A stretch of DNA of 64,000 bases from Parelaphostrongylus tenuis (Eukaryota > Nematoda > Chromadorea > Rhabditida > Metastrongylidae). A program made the position numbers and the translations under genes. This document shows, one piece after another, positions 47,181 through 62,900 of this stretch (positions within the stretch are counted from its first letter, which is position 1; every line of letters starts with the position of its first letter). Where the stretch lies: positions 1-64,000 of the forward strand of contig JAHQIW010003648.1 of the NCBI GenBank assembly GCA_019055375.1, read 5' to 3'. Below the pieces are notes generated by a model. That model made no database searches. It was given only the letters and a program-made list of their open reading frames with translations, and was not told the origin of the DNA.

Positions 47181-47909
47181 GAGGTGCATTAGCGGACGAT
47201 CCAGAAATAGCTGTTTATCATATGAGTTGGGATGTTTGAGTAACAGGACAAGATAAGATTTACCAACCACATCATTCTAATCATTGATTCGTCTCTACAG
47301 TTGATGTTTTCCTTGAACAATGATGGGCCGACTGACACAAAATCATTGGTAAATGCTAACTCATGTTATGATGTGCTTTTTTATTGTTTTAATAAAAATA
47401 TGTAAGGCAGGACATTCTGTTAGTAAGACAGAACGAAATTATTTCACTCTCGAATCGCTCTCGAACACGAGTGATATAGTTGCTGAAGTCTGCATAACAG
47501 GAAAAATCAATGGCAAGAGGAAAATCGAACTGAAGGTTGAAGAGTAAAGTCAAAAGAAGTGTTCCAGAAATTCTCTAACAACGGAAGTTTCAGAATTAGC
47601 CCCCAAAAACGTAATAACTTCAGAAGCTCGTTGACAAGAGAAACTTCCTATTGATGACCGTTAAATTAAAGAATAATTTCAAAAACTCAATGCAACGGTG
47701 TGATAAGTGTTTGCTAACATTTGAGCACAATGAAAGGCGGTGAGCAAGCAATAAAAAAACCAGACAGATAGCAACATAGAACGTATACAAAGTTTTCATA
47801 ACAGTCGTATCTACGAACAAGACAAGAAAGTAAAACTCGATGAACACAAGGGTGTCGGATGACAAGAGAAGAATAATAACGGATTAACAACAACAACATC
47901 CATCAATAT

Positions 47910-50900
47910 TCAAGACTCTAAAGATACAGGAGTAATTCTCGCGACAATTGGTGCAAGGTCGTTTACCCAGCGAATATCTTTACGTAAGGAGCGCGAGAAC
48001 TTAAGAGGATCAAAATTCTCACATGTGGCTGCACATCCAAACAACACCTGAAACCAAAATGCAAGTCAAACAAACATCCGATCTCCTTTCGTTCAAGAAA
48101 CTGAGAAGCATATGATGACAAGTTGCCCAAGAAATCCACTTGAAGATGCTTCCCACGTGACTTCTGACAGTGTGTGAGAAATTCGTTGAAAAGCAAAAAG
48201 ACAGATATTAAAGTCATGTCGCCATTTTTTCCAACAAACGAAACTGGACACAACTTCACTGAAACGTCTGCCCTTGGCATCACTATCATCTATACTATTA
48301 CGCTGGTGGACTAATTTCAGGCGTTTTTGCTCGCTTATAGACTCATGTCTTATAAAAAATTTCTGTAAATCAATCACCTCATTCACATCTTCGTTAGAGT
48401 GTAAATGGTACAAAGCTGGAAAATGAACAGCGATCGAATGCCTTGCCTTTGAAGCCACTTCCTCATCCCTTGTAACCATATTAAGCGCAACCATTCCTTG
48501 AAAATAAGAACCTCTGACCTATTAAGTATATACTCTCATTTCCTATTACAATACATTTTCGTGTTAAGTGCATGCTATTTGGTACTCTCACGTTACTTCC
48601 GTCGTATTAGGAAAGTGTTTTATCAGAGCCATCTGCATTGATGTACAGGGCCATTGTCAGCAATGATTCTATGATGGCCACAGATATCTCTGAGCTAATA
48701 ATATTAGTGATTTCACTCAGGATATTCCGAATACATAGTACGGCTACCTATTTCGAAACAGAATCTAAAGAATACTTTTTAACTGAGAATCCGTTTCTTT
48801 TCAGCTCTTCAAGCCTTCTAAGCTTCAATCATTCATTGAACTATATTTACACGGTGTATTATCTATCTCAAAAAATTCACTCAGTCCATATAGCAAACCT
48901 CCCAAGAGAGCTTTGCTATCTTTTCTGGAACTACATAATTTAGGCAACGCAGATGGTCCATGACCTTAGAGAGCAAATGGCATCGCAGAGGTTCGAGGAC
49001 CTTAGACAGAAAATGGTCCTAATGGAGAAGGCGGCACCCGGCTGCCGCCAACCTCAACAGTCAGTTCAATTGCCGGACATCATCCGAACGGTCCTCTCAC
49101 ATCACCCAGACCACCTCACGTCAATTCATTATCGATACATTATTGCTCTCTTCACACAGTCTCGTTGTCGTGTGTCTGTTTGCTATCATGAGGCTGTGTT
49201 CATATATCTGTTAAATCAACTCAATAGAATTGTGAGTGGAACATAACGCTTCCGTGGCGGACCTAACTTACTTAGGCTATGCTTGGCTCACTATCGCGGT
49301 TAAGGGATTCTGCCCATATATATATTCAGTAGTGACCCCACTGCTATCCTAATGCACTCACCCACTAAATGCCGCCGCCTAGTCATGCTCCGTCAATAAC
49401 AACATTCATGGTATCGTCACATGACGATACATCTCATCGCAATCATGTACTTAAAGGACAAAGCCCTCGGCGTTGATCAATCTCTGAGGGACGCGCCATG
49501 CATTCGACTTCAATTTTTAACTTTGTTTGAGGTGAATGAATGTATAACTGGCCTTTACAATGACTCGCGGTGGCCTACCGCTGAACCGTAGGGTGCTTAT
49601 CCACCCAGACAAGTCTGAGACCAGTCTGGTACCAATTTACCGACCCCGGAGGGATGGATGGCTTGGTGAGCCATGAGCGTGAGATCACACCATTGACCTC
49701 GTGTGCGACGCAGAGCACCTCTAACCACTGCGCCACATGCGCTCTAATCATGCTCATAATATTATTATATTATTATAGTGATATATGTACATTATAGGCT
49801 GTTTGGACCTACCATATTAAATGGTGCTACTAAGCTGTTTGGCATCACACCAAATTTGGTTCCAGCCCATTGTTAGGTATGACCCATAGAAAGGATTTGA
49901 ACCTGGTACTCTTGTCCGTTACAAAACACAAGTTGGCAAGACCCACCGATCACAGACTAAAGTTCAGGCCGCGGACCCGAAAGTGCAACGAGCTACTTCA
50001 AAGGGCAAAAGCCGCCGCAACTTGAATGTTCAACGCGTGACAGCACAAAGGTCAGTGCGCCGCTAAGGACAATCCAACCATCTTTGGACATCAATCGGAT
50101 CACTGCCCGAGACTATCCAGGGACCATACAATAAAAACCACTGAACGTCCATCACAGTTCAAATCAAAAGCTCCTCTCTCATCGACAATCTTTATTCACC
50201 CTCTTCATAACGTTTTTTCGTTACTGATTAAATTGTCTGGTTTATTCTTTATAAATACACATATGCAAAAGTTAAATCTCAGTATCGTAATACTGATACT
50301 GTAGAAAACTCCCATTTGACGAGGCAGTACACAAGGAGATCAACTAATCTAGGTTCTTTTCCGTTACATGGCACAAGGTGAAGAATGCTGGACAAGAATT
50401 TTCACAAGGATGTCAGTCATCATTCCAAAGCTCAGAACTCTACAAAAAGACCCTTTTATAACGCTATAAAACTTAAGATAAAATTATGTTTCAAACCGGC
50501 GGCGTGTTTTTTTACTTTTACTTCGCTGAAAGCACGAAAAGCATATGAACGTTTAGAAATCTTGTAGTATCAGATTCATACGGTTTACTTGGACTTTCTT
50601 TCGAAGCGAAGAAACAATTTCTAGTTGAATAACAAAAACCGCACTTCACATGTGACCCGCAGATCGATCGATTGAGAGACGCCGCAAAAAATTCTAGGTC
50701 AGAAGACATCCCGAACGTAAATTAGTCGGTAAACACGAGCGCTGAATATGTCAAACTTGGTCTTATTTCCCTGCTATACAGCAGTGAAACGTCTTTCTAC
50801 ATAATAAGTATAGCCTTGGAATCGTTGAATCTTATGCTATCAAATGATTACTATGGGGAAGATCTTGCCCTGCAAGAAATGCACGCTTGTCAAACACAAA

Positions 50901-53900
50901 TGTTTTCCTTTCGCTGAAGCGTCATAAAAAAAACTTTTTCAACAGACGTCTACGTAGCGCACTAGCTAAATATTTAAGTTTTCGTTTGATTACTAACACC
51001 CTCGAAAAAGTCCTTGCCCAGCAAGAGGGATCATTTCTTCATCCCGTACCCTCTAACGGAAAAGTACCCTAATCTATATAAACCATTACTGCATGAGAAA
51101 TAAGAATGATATTTTCACTCAAATGTTTCGAAGACGATTACAACTGAATGTCCAACGTTGAGTTTGAGAACATACCATCCTTTTTAGTAGAATTCCTCAT
51201 GTTACTCAGAACGGAATCAGTAAGAAAAACAGCAGGAGGGCAACTGAGGCCAGATTCATGAACAGGACCAGCCAAATCCACAAATAGCACGTCCAGCTTA
51301 TCATCATCTTCTAAAAAATGAACCTACTTGACATCAATATTGTAGTACTCAACCTCGTTCAAGAAAACAAAATTGTTGGTCCGCTATCGACCAATCTTTT
51401 ACGACCCGCTCAAAACGAAATAATCTGATCAGGATATGACTTGTTTTGAGCCGATAGGTCTAGTGCTATAAAGGCGCCTATTTCGTCCTATTGAAACTCA
51501 TCTGTAGCACACTCCCTCGGTTCCGTCGATCCCTTGAGGCTAAATATAGCACTATTATGATATAGCACAATATATATATAGCACTAGACCTATCGGCTCA
51601 AAACAAGTCATATTCTTATCAGATTAATTCGCTTTAAGCTGGTCTGTAAAAGAGCGGTCGATAGCAGAGGTATGACTCATTATAAAAGCCGCGAGCTCGA
51701 CTGCCGGTCACCACAACGTCAGGTACTACCATCATCCGACTTGGGGTGATTATTTTTTACTCGGCGTCGATTCCTTTAAAGGACTATTTAGCATCAAGGG
51801 ATCGACGAAACCGAGGGAGGGTGCTATCGATGAGTCCCAATAGGACAAAATAGGCACCAGTACCGAACCTATCGGCTCAAAACAAGTCATATCCTTATTA
51901 AAATTGTTGGTGAAATGAAGAAGTTAACAAAAGTAGTTTGTATCTAAAAATTATTAAAACTTCGAATACCGATATTCTCGCTTTACTTTTTTCTTACTCT
52001 AATTCTACTGAGTATTTCATTAATTTATGTGTCGATAAAAAAGATTTAATTAGCCACCAACTCTACGATATATAGTGTGTTTGAGTCCGTGTTGGCTATT
52101 TTACTAGAATGTTGGATAGGTCGTAATCACGATTATAAAACGGTTTTTATCAACAGAATTCCTATTTGAATATTCGTATCATTGACAAATCCGCCGTTTT
52201 TACTGATCTCTGTCGCTAACAACCAATAGAAATGATTGTCGCATAGCTAAGAATATGAATGGTGATAGTAATTATTCCTACATTATAAGTTTCACTTGAC
52301 AATGTGTACCACTCATATGGTAATATGGCAGAGTCGACGTGGATAGGAATAGAACGTTGGATTCCCAATGTATTAAATGTGTAAATCAATATTCAAGCTA
52401 GAACACTGGAACAAATTACTCAGTCGATCAGATCACTGTGAATTCACCAGTGAGATTAATGACAACTTCTGTGTAGTTTTTTAGAGACCTAAGGAAAAGT
52501 TGGTTGTCCATGAACAATGATTTTCGTTTAATTTGCATTATTTTTTCATGCTTTTTTACAGTTATTTCTGATACATACATATAAATATATGTCTTTATAA
52601 ACTAATATTTTTTATTCCTATTAAATTTCATTATATTTGAGCGTATCGTCCGTTTTACTGTTATTTCCTAGTATGGTAACAATTACAAAAGCACAAAGAA
52701 TAGTTACTTTTATCTGACAATAGGTGGTTTTTTTGATTTCTCCTAAACTACACGGACTTCAATCTCCACTGGATTTTAAAAGTACACTGCCTGACGGACT
52801 ACTGCCTCGTTTTGTCAAACTACGATTTACCAATAGAATAATCGACATGCTTCTAGAACAGAAGACTAACAGGAAGTTGATATTGAAGATATTGATTCGG
52901 CTGACTTTAGGTGTCGTCGTTTTCTACAGAGCCGAATCCTAATCAGTGATCCGCAGGTGGTTGTCCAACCTAGATTTTGAGCAGAAAAGAATGTAAAATT
53001 TCATTTGGGTCAACATAGTCTACAACAGATGATTTTTGTTGACCTATGCTAGAGTTTTATTAAATATATAAGAATTTGGTCAGTGCGAGTTGGTGGCATT
53101 CTTGCTCTTGTATCTGCAAAATGATGTTTCCCGGATGTTCCTAGATGTCCAGCCGCAATATGTGGAATTATATGTCTCCAAGAGCGTTAATCAAAGTGAA
53201 AAAGAGCTTGAAAATTTCGTCCAAGGGTCCATCAATAAAAATAGCGAATTCCAAATCTAGTATAAATAACTTCACCTTTTGAGATGCAAAATGCTGAAAT
53301 ACATACTAGAACATCTTAAATTTTCACTTATCCACACTTATTCACTTTATTAAGTAAAGTAGACTTCTATTAATTTACATTTTTCATAAAATTTGAGTAA
53401 TTCAGTCTTTAGCACATTTCCGTTTGGTAACACAGATTTCTAAGCCTTTAACTTTCACTGGACAAGAACTCTTCATAAAGGGTGTGGATAATCATTCAAA
53501 AGCATGAACCTGTGGCTAGCACGGCACGTGCTCATTTTCCAAAAACACCTATTTATAACACTTCAGCGCAAGGAAAACATTTATGTTTCACATGAGCATA
53601 TTTCTCGTAGTACAGAACCTTCCTTAGATTATTAGTAATCACTCGATAACGTAAGATTCAACGATTCCAACGCTGCGCTTGATATGCGAAGATCTCTTCT
53701 CTGCAATGTAGCAGAGGAAATGAGATTGGTTCACACACGCGACCATGTGCCCTGGCCAACTCACGGGCTGCGGTGAAGTGCGATTTTTGTTTACTGATTA
53801 AGAACTGTTTCACCGCTTTGGAGGAGAAACTCCAGATTAAACGCCTGAGTCTGATACTAAAAGATTTGCTCTACCTGTTCATGTTCTTTTCGTGCCTCCA

Positions 53901-56900
53901 GGGAAGTGATAGTTGAATTGCGCGGTCGATATAAAACATAATTGTATTTTGAATTTAACAGCATTCTAAGACAAACTTTTCGAAAAATCGGCCTCCTATC
54001 GTGCTAGCCAGAAATTTAAGCTTCCGAATAATTACCAGTTCCCTTTATGGAAGGTTCTTGCCGGGCGAAAGGGATAGGCTTAGCAATCTGTGCTACCAAA
54101 GGGAAATGAACCCTGTTTTGATATCATTCTCCGCGAAAAATATATAGTTTCCGAAAAAAGAGATGTATAAAAAAAACTGACGTTTTCGCACAGCATGTTC
54201 AAGGTAAGCAAGAGCATCTGTCACATCGATATTGATGCGAGGATCTTTTTCGGGTAGAGCGAACCACTGCACAGCCACTTTCACAATATCTGGATCTAGC
54301 TCGATACCATCGATGTGGGCCTTAGAGTAATAAACTCAGGCGCTTGATCAAAATCCAACAAAATAACTATAAAAGGAAACGAAAGAAACCTTCTTGAAAT
54401 GACGAAGCAAAAATGAGGCCAGTACTCCACCACCAAGTCCAAGAATAGCGAACTAAAATTTGTGAATGTAAAGGTAGATCTAAAGTTATCAAGTGAAAAG
54501 AATTGAGACGTTCTTAATAACCCTAAGAGGTATCAACGAAGGATCAGCTAGAGGATTTCTTGGCATGATCGACAGGCCAGCGAGCATAAGCGAGTGGTGG
54601 TCGCAACTCAATGAATCCAGGTTGACGGTCTTCTTTCCACCTTTTCCGGCTGAAATTTTTTTCTCTGTCAAAGCAACACTATCAAAGTCAATAGCTATTA
54701 AATAACTAATACATCAAATGTTTCTCCCTGACAAATGACAAGTTTTGCGCGTTCGAAACCTTACATCTCGGGATAATAAGTAAATAATTTTAGAAAAAAT
54801 AACATTTAGTGAAGCATTCTGTGTTGACTTATTGTTCAGGAATGCATTATATATCCGAATTTATTAGGAATCGTAGGTGTTTCAGGAATTCACTTGTCGA
54901 AAAATAACTAGTGGCACTCTATGAGTGTATCGCTTTACAGTTTTTTATCTATAGAAGTGTGGTACAAACTCCCCAAGCACTCAAGGGAGAGGGACTTCAT
55001 TTTCCACAAGAGCGGACCGAATCAAAGACCATACACCCACTATGGGACACAGGACAAAAGCCATTTCGGTACACCAACCGCCCTTCCCGTAAGGATAAAA
55101 TGAAAACTTCACAAAGATTACATATGAGATACGCCTCAGACTGCACAACATGACTGCTAGACAGGAAAATAAGTCGCCGATACTCTTGGCCTTCGGATAT
55201 TACATCTTCAACCACCCAATCTCCATTTAATGATGAATTTCCACATGCACATGGTGTCCGCGCATCCACATCTCCACAGGAGAGGAAATCGATCTAAATA
55301 AGAAATAACTTTGAAGGATAAGATCAAAAGGCAGGCACCGGATGTTAAACGAACCAAACCAGAATTTTTTCGAGGATCAAATCTGGTAGCAAATGGACTG
55401 AGTTCGTTCTGCACTTGCTCAAGAGAAGAATAATTTTGACTCCGCGATAACGTCACGACTACTAAGCGATCCTGCAATTTTCATTCTCAATTCCATCTCA
55501 TTAGCATTATCCTGTGGTGGTCACCTTTCCAGTTTGATCGCGTAATGCACTACGTCCTTTTTCAGATGAGAATAGCCATTCATTCTCCCTAAACATGAAA
55601 TGATCTACAAAAAATTAAAACAACAAGCATTATTGACCTTAATGATCCTACGTGGAATTCTTTGCCCAAAAGACCAAAGCAAAAATTGGGTGCAAATTAG
55701 ATTGGATATGGACACATAGAGTCTGACCCTTAAATCCGTGTGGCTGACGCATCTACTTACATCTACTTTTTCCCAGAACTCACTATGAGTCGATATCAAC
55801 TCATGCCAACGCAAAATGCTGTAGCAAATAATTACGCCCGTCTGTCTACTGAGCTTTTGATGACTTTGTGCTTTTAAAATCCTCTAAGTTCCTTTATGTA
55901 TTCTCTTACACTGTTGAAGCATTTTTAACTCCTAAACACGACGAAAAAAAGGAGTGACTAAGCTAACTCCAAAAAAAGACGCATCACTGGGACTGGAAAT
56001 AACGTTTACTAGTCAAACATCATTTTTACATAGTTAATTGATAATACAGGAGTGTCGTGGCAGCACAGTGGTTAGTGATGCAGTGTATCAGGAAGCAAGG
56101 CCATAGGCAAACGCTATTTCGACCCTTTCCGCAAAACTCTTCCAAGGGATCAACTGAACACCTAGGAACACCTTAATCGGATTACCTCCAAGACTGCAAG
56201 GAGATTGTCCTGGCCAACACTCTATGACATTCATAAAGAAGACATGATTCTTAACCATTTCGTGCTAACGTGTTACATTTTGTGGCACGCCGAGCGACGT
56301 CACTCAGCTACTGTAATGACGGCGTAGCATGCCCGCGAATTTGGATTGGCGCATGTTGCAATGGTTTTGAGAGAATTGAAGTAGCAAATTGAGGTTCTGA
56401 GGAGACATCAATATCATGAAATGATGGATTATCATTTAAGAGATTTCTATAGGGATGCTTCTAGCAAAACAACGTCCAGTAATGAAAAACCCTATATTTT
56501 ACTGAGAAAACCACATCCTTCTGGAAACAAACATTCCTCCAACTGTTTTATAACGTTGTCTTTTCTTAGCCTATGTTTTTTTGGTCAACCGATAGCCTGA
56601 GAAATGTCGATTTAGACATTAAGCTTGGTTTGTGAAAGGACCTTCATATTACGTTTCACTAACGGAAAAAGGATAAGGTTTTGCAATAGAAGTTGATTTC
56701 TTTCAACTTCACAACGGATTCTTTAGTGTTATTAGTGAACTCTCAATTCCAGGCAATTTCTTCGCTATGGAAAGATATGCCCGATAATGACTTTTTTGAG
56801 CCACGCATGTGGTCTGTTATAGAGCAACTAACAATCTCGATACACGTGTTTCGATCTTGACAGTCTCACCAGTCGGGCGGTACTCTTCATCTTTCTCACT

Positions 56901-59900
56901 TCTCACAAACACTCGAAACTAAAATTACAATATATTAACGATACCATCTAGAGCAATAGAGTGTACAACACTGCCCATTTAGTGACACTTTCACATAGTG
57001 GAACGTGGAAAATGTTCGTCTTTTCCAACTCTATGAGGGGATGGGTTCTCCCGAGAGGATTGGCTAAAAGAAAGACGAAAGGTACCGTTTCACTGATGAG
57101 ACTGTCAAGGTCGAAACACGTGTATCAGGCTCCAGAAATTACCCGATAACATATTACATGCGTGGCTCAAAAAAAACCTTTATCACGTATATCGAAATTT
57201 TAGCGTGGTCCTAAGAGAACACTCGGAACGAAGGTATAAAAATACGCACAGTTACTGAAAACTCCGATTTTTCATTACGAATCGCATGGAATGCAGTCGT
57301 ATTTTGTGGAAGCACATGCGTTTTCCTGGCTTTTTCCTGGGAAGGAGCTTTCTCACTAGACTAAGTAGTCATTCAATAACTCGAAAACTGGAGTTATAGT
57401 GCTGGATTTAATTTATGGGAAGACTTCCATATTACGTTCTAGTAACGAAATGAAGACAACGTTTTGCTTTCCAAGCGCGTTGTTTCAACTTCATAGCGGA
57501 TTTTCTGGTATTATATTTATGAAATTTTGATTCCTACAAAAATTCGTCCCTATAAAAAGACAGGTAGATCGTTTTTGGGAGAGCTTTTTTACACATGTTT
57601 CTCTCGATAAATAACGTTATTTTAGAATAGTAGACAACAAAAATAATCACATTCATAGAACAACAGCAATAAATTGTTCTACAAAGCTATAAAAATTCCA
57701 GCTCGTGAAGTGAACTGATAATTCAAAAATCATTAAAGTTGTCAGTGAGGAGATATCGCATGTCGTGAGCATCACCTTCCTTAACAAACTATTAATTTCT
57801 AATACTCAAACACTGTGACAACTTCTGGCTATTGTGTGAATTAAAGGAGATTGAAGCTGAAAAGTTTATATGAGATCAAAACTCAAAAGTTCATATTGTG
57901 CTATTCAATTACAGAAGTACAGAATGATAACATACTAGACTGTTTGACTATTTATTCATTTGCGGCCATGAGTAAAGGTGAACTGTTGCTGACATAAGAA
58001 ACAAAGGACAAACATAATTGAAATATGAACAAATACAAATAAAATATTGCACCTCTATCGAATGTTTTATCAAGACCACGCTCAAATTTCAACAGATCTC
58101 TTCATTATTATGTGAGCGAATATGTCATGTGGTCTGGTACTGAGCTCTTGTACAGTCCTATTCACGTGTTTCAACTTTACAAACTCGTCAGTCGGCTCAA
58201 ATAATAACAAAGACATCTATTGAAATTCGAGCCTGGTCTTAATAAAACACTCGGGTTAAAGGTATAATATGACAAATCTTCCAGCCACAGAGCAACAGAA
58301 TATAGAACAGTGTGGGTTCGGTGATATTTTCACTTGACTTACACTGTGAAGCGTTCGTCCTCGATACCTCTTAGTGTAGGGACTGAAGCAACCACAGAGG
58401 ATCGGCTAAAAAGACTAAAGGACGACAGGTTCTGCCCGACTGACGAGGCTATAAGGTCGAAACACGTGTATCGGGCTGTACAAGAGTCCATTACCAGGCC
58501 ACATGACATGTTGGCTCAAATAACAATGAAGAGATCTATACCAATAAAATAGTATAGAAATGCTCAGTAATAATTTGAAGTACTACTTTTACGTGAGCAT
58601 ACGGTCTTTAACTTAAAAACTCAAGGCTGTAAAGAAAACTGGCGTTGCTTCCAGGTTGGGTTGGTGGTGAATGATAGTTGAGTATAAGTGAATATTTAAA
58701 AGTATTATCCATAAGACAGTGGAACAAAGCCTCTTCTGCGACTCCATGGAAGGGTCAAGAATCAAAGTACACTATTAATAAAAAGTTACTCTAAATAATC
58801 AATGCTGTGGCATCGCATGAAATGTGCAGTGTCAATTTTTTACGAAAATTATTGTTTTGCGATGGTTTCGGCATGTTTCAACAAAAATAGTCTTATGAGG
58901 TATCTCTCATGATATTCTACCATTTACTGATCATAAATCCCCTCTAGCAACGATGAAAGTCCGAATTCATAACGAAACTATAGCATTGTGAAATTAAGTG
59001 CTTTATCCGTAAGGTCGTGCATCGCACGCGAGGTCAATGGTTCTATCTCGCGCTTATGGCCCACCAAGCCATCCATCCCTCCGGGGTCGGTAAATTGGTA
59101 CCAGACTGGTCTCGGATTTGTCTGCGAGGATAAGCAGCACTGACTCGGTTCAGCGGGAGGCCACCGAGAGTCATTGTAAATGCCAGATTTGCATTCAATC
59201 ACCTCAAACGAAGTTAGAAATTGAAGACGAATGCATGGCGCATCCCTCAGGTATTAAAACGCCGAAAGCTTTATCTTTTTGTCTTTTTATCCACAAGATC
59301 GGCCTCGCCAACTGCCGTGCGAGCGACCAGCGCGACGTCGCTTCCTATCAACGGCCGGCGTGAAAGAGTTAAGCAACGACCGAGGCATCACGTGTCGTGT
59401 TCAAAGACCTCTGTGAAGGAAGAACGTGAGGAAACGAATAGAAATAATGATAGATAATGCACGAAAATGGTTTCTCCGCAATACTGGCTAATTTTTAGAC
59501 AATTAAAGTACTTGAGAAGTTAAGAACTTAATTGACTTTTTTCTCCCGCTCAAAGACTACGTTAAACCTTCCTGAATAGTTGTTTCCATTTGGTTCTCTT
59601 TGCAATTTGAATCATAAAACTAAAATTGAGTTTAAAATCTCTGAATCTCACGCAACCGGCGCGCCAGTACACTACAACTATGCATTTTTGAAAACCATTG
59701 CTCTTTGCTGGAGAAAAAGTCTTATTTGGCCAATTACTTCGGTGTATGAAGTACAAGTTCACTGAAAACTATGTTGTGCTCCAAAATGCAGAACTAAATA
59801 ATACTAGAACGAGAGAATTTGCATCGAGTTGAAAAAGTGTGCAGAAGTACTGATTTTTTCTTCGATCCTCAAAGCATCAAGGATCAAACTAAGATTGCCG

Positions 59901-62900
59901 TGTTGAAACCGCAGACAGCTTTCCATGCCCCCCCCCCTCTACACAACCCGTAGATTAGCCAAAGAACAAATACCCGCTGATGTGAATCATGTTATTTTCT
60001 CTACTAGACTGTAGTGAAACGGTCTTTCCAGAGATTAAGCATGAACATCTGTATCCTGCGAGGAAAAGGCGTGTTGAAACAAAAATGTTCTTCGGATCTT
60101 TTCTAAATCCTGCCGCATTTGGGCTTAGGCTTGGGGCTAATTGATATTGATTTTGACTTATACGTTCAGATAGTAAGAATAGAGACATTTGACAACAGCA
60201 TGCGGTAGGATTCTAGAAAAGGATGTTTAGAAATGCAGCGCCACTTGAGGCCCTTGGAAAAATGTATTTTTTGCTTTTGCAAAACGTTTCTACAGTTCAT
60301 CGATAGCTAAAATCAAGTGAGTTTCAATGGCATGTTTGATTTCTCAGATAGCTTATTTTTGGCGCCGTACCAATCAAAACAGATGTTGTTTCTCATTCAA
60401 AGACTTCTCACTAGATAAAAGTTTTGTTGTAAAGAGCTTTTAATCGTTAGAGAAAATCTTTCCGATTGTAATGGTACATTTAGCTTTCAGGAAGGACTTC
60501 TTTGAGCTCTGTAACGGCCGGAAGAACATTGGGTTTTACACTCAGTGAGCATTTCTAGCCGGCTAGGGTGTGTGTAGAAAGTTCTTTTTGAAGAGCAAAC
60601 ATTTTCTTGATCAGAAAGATCTGCTCTATTTATTGGTTAGAATTTTGTAAAAAAAACTATCTCATTTTGACTGGTACGGCGTTAAAAACAAGCAATATGA
60701 GAAGTAAAATAAACCTTTTCACTTGATTTGAGCTATCAGATGATCAAACATTCGTCAGATAACAGCAAAGAATACGCTTTTGCCGAAGGCCTCTAGTGGC
60801 GCCGCCATAATAGAGCAGTACCAAAAATGCGACAGGATTTTAGAAAAGATCCTGTTTTGCTTTTGCTCAAGCGTTATAAACAGACTTTTCCGCAAAGCGG
60901 CCACGTAGCGCACTAGCCAGAGATTTGAGCTTTCGGTTGATTACTGACATTCTTATAGAAATTTCCTGTTCAACGAAAGGGGTCGTTTCTTCATTTGTTT
61001 TCAAATAACCGAAAAGAACCAATGGGGAAACTTGAATATTATAAACATACATCCATAGAATCGTATGCAAACTTTCGACCCCAGTCAATACTTGAACTCG
61101 CGTTTCGCTTATACGTGGAGCATGTGATATCACTAAACCATCAAGGCGACTAACTGAGCGTGATGTTTGCAACACCACGACACTATGAGTTGGAAGAAAG
61201 ACCGTTTCTGCGAGCTCAGTAATGATTGTTTAGCTATTCTACGAAGCAAAAATCTTCAAAATGGGTACAGTTATATCACAATTCACCTATGCATATCCCT
61301 TTAACACTTACTATAATTTTTTTATGAAAAGATTATGAGCTAGAGTGACCGATCAAATAGAAAGAGTTAAACAGGAAATCCTTCAATGGAGAAAATAAAC
61401 GGCCACAAAGATGATGAGTCGATACCGACTCACGCTGGCTCAGTGTGCTTCATATATGAGTGTAAATTCTTTGATGATGAAGTTCAAGCATAATTGAAGT
61501 CAACTTTAGTACTTCGCACTTGAAAGCAGTTCAAGTTGTTCCAAAGGAAAATTACTGATAAAAAAACAAACCGTCCTAGAGGTACAATAAACACAGCATA
61601 GCTTCGGATTGTTTCCGCCTTGATATTATCAACAATATGGAAGCGATATCGAGGTCCCCGCTCAAGTCGACTTTCGATAGCAATAGAAGCTTGATGTTCT
61701 AGCCTCCTAAAATCTCAAGTGTCATAACGAAGCAATAAAACGCAAATTTGATTTATAAGGAAAATAAATTAAGATGATATCAAACTGAAAGGGAGTAACC
61801 TAGAACATAGATGTACAAATTGACTCAGTTCTTGCTCAGAAATGATGAGCGGCAGGAGATCCTCAGGATTACTAACCCTTTCAACGCGGTCACTTCCTTG
61901 GAGAAATAACTCGATGGGCTAGAAAAATTCAGAACATGTACGCATTTAGTTCGTGAAAATTATAACTACAAAAAAGTCGAAACAGCATCATACGGAGAAA
62001 ACTAAAGCAATACGTTGTGAAAACTACTCAAATCCATAAAAACAACTCTCCAGATATCTAAGAGTATTGCATGGTACGCAAAATCTTCGACCTTAGCTGG
62101 GATTTGAACTAGTAATCCACCCATGGGAGTATGTGTTACCAATATTGCCACAAAGGCCTCTGCTTTTCACTCCTTCGATATCCTATCATGGTTGCCAGCA
62201 ACCAACCGTTAAAGGGTTTGGATAGTTAATTTAGTTTATATCGAAGAGAGAGTGATGTAGCACGCCCCCCCCCCTTTCCCGGTAACGCAGATTTAAATGT
62301 TTTACATATCACTTAGTACTGTAGATGAATACTTATAACATCACACCACTGCTAAAAAGCAGTTAAAGTAAAGAATTAATTGTTTAGAATACTCTCCAGA
62401 CACTGTCATTCATTGCTCTGATTTGTAGAACCTGTATATCCTCAGTTTTCGCACCGATGAAATATCCACTAAACAGAGTTAAGCAAATAAAGTGCTCAGT
62501 GAACATCGCTTTTCGGACGACCTCAATAGCATCCTACGAGCAGAGTTATTACTAAGATATTAAGGATTCGTAGTTAGGTGTCGAGCTGCACTTGAGTCAA
62601 TCTGAATTACCTAACTAGATTACCTAGTGGAGAAGTCAGACTCTTCTGCAGTTTGAGCGATCTTTGAGGTGGGATGAACTTCCAGTTGAAATTCCAATAC
62701 AACGCGGCTCGGTATCCAAAAACAGATCGTAATCTTGATGAGGGAACAAACCATTTATTGACCATAAGGATAGGAGGATAGGAAAATATTCGGCGTTGAT
62801 CGATTCCTATGTGACAAACGATTAACCCGACTTCATCTAGCGTTATAGACGTGATTGGATGCATATTTGGACTATAGATGACTTGTAAAAGGTCTACCGA

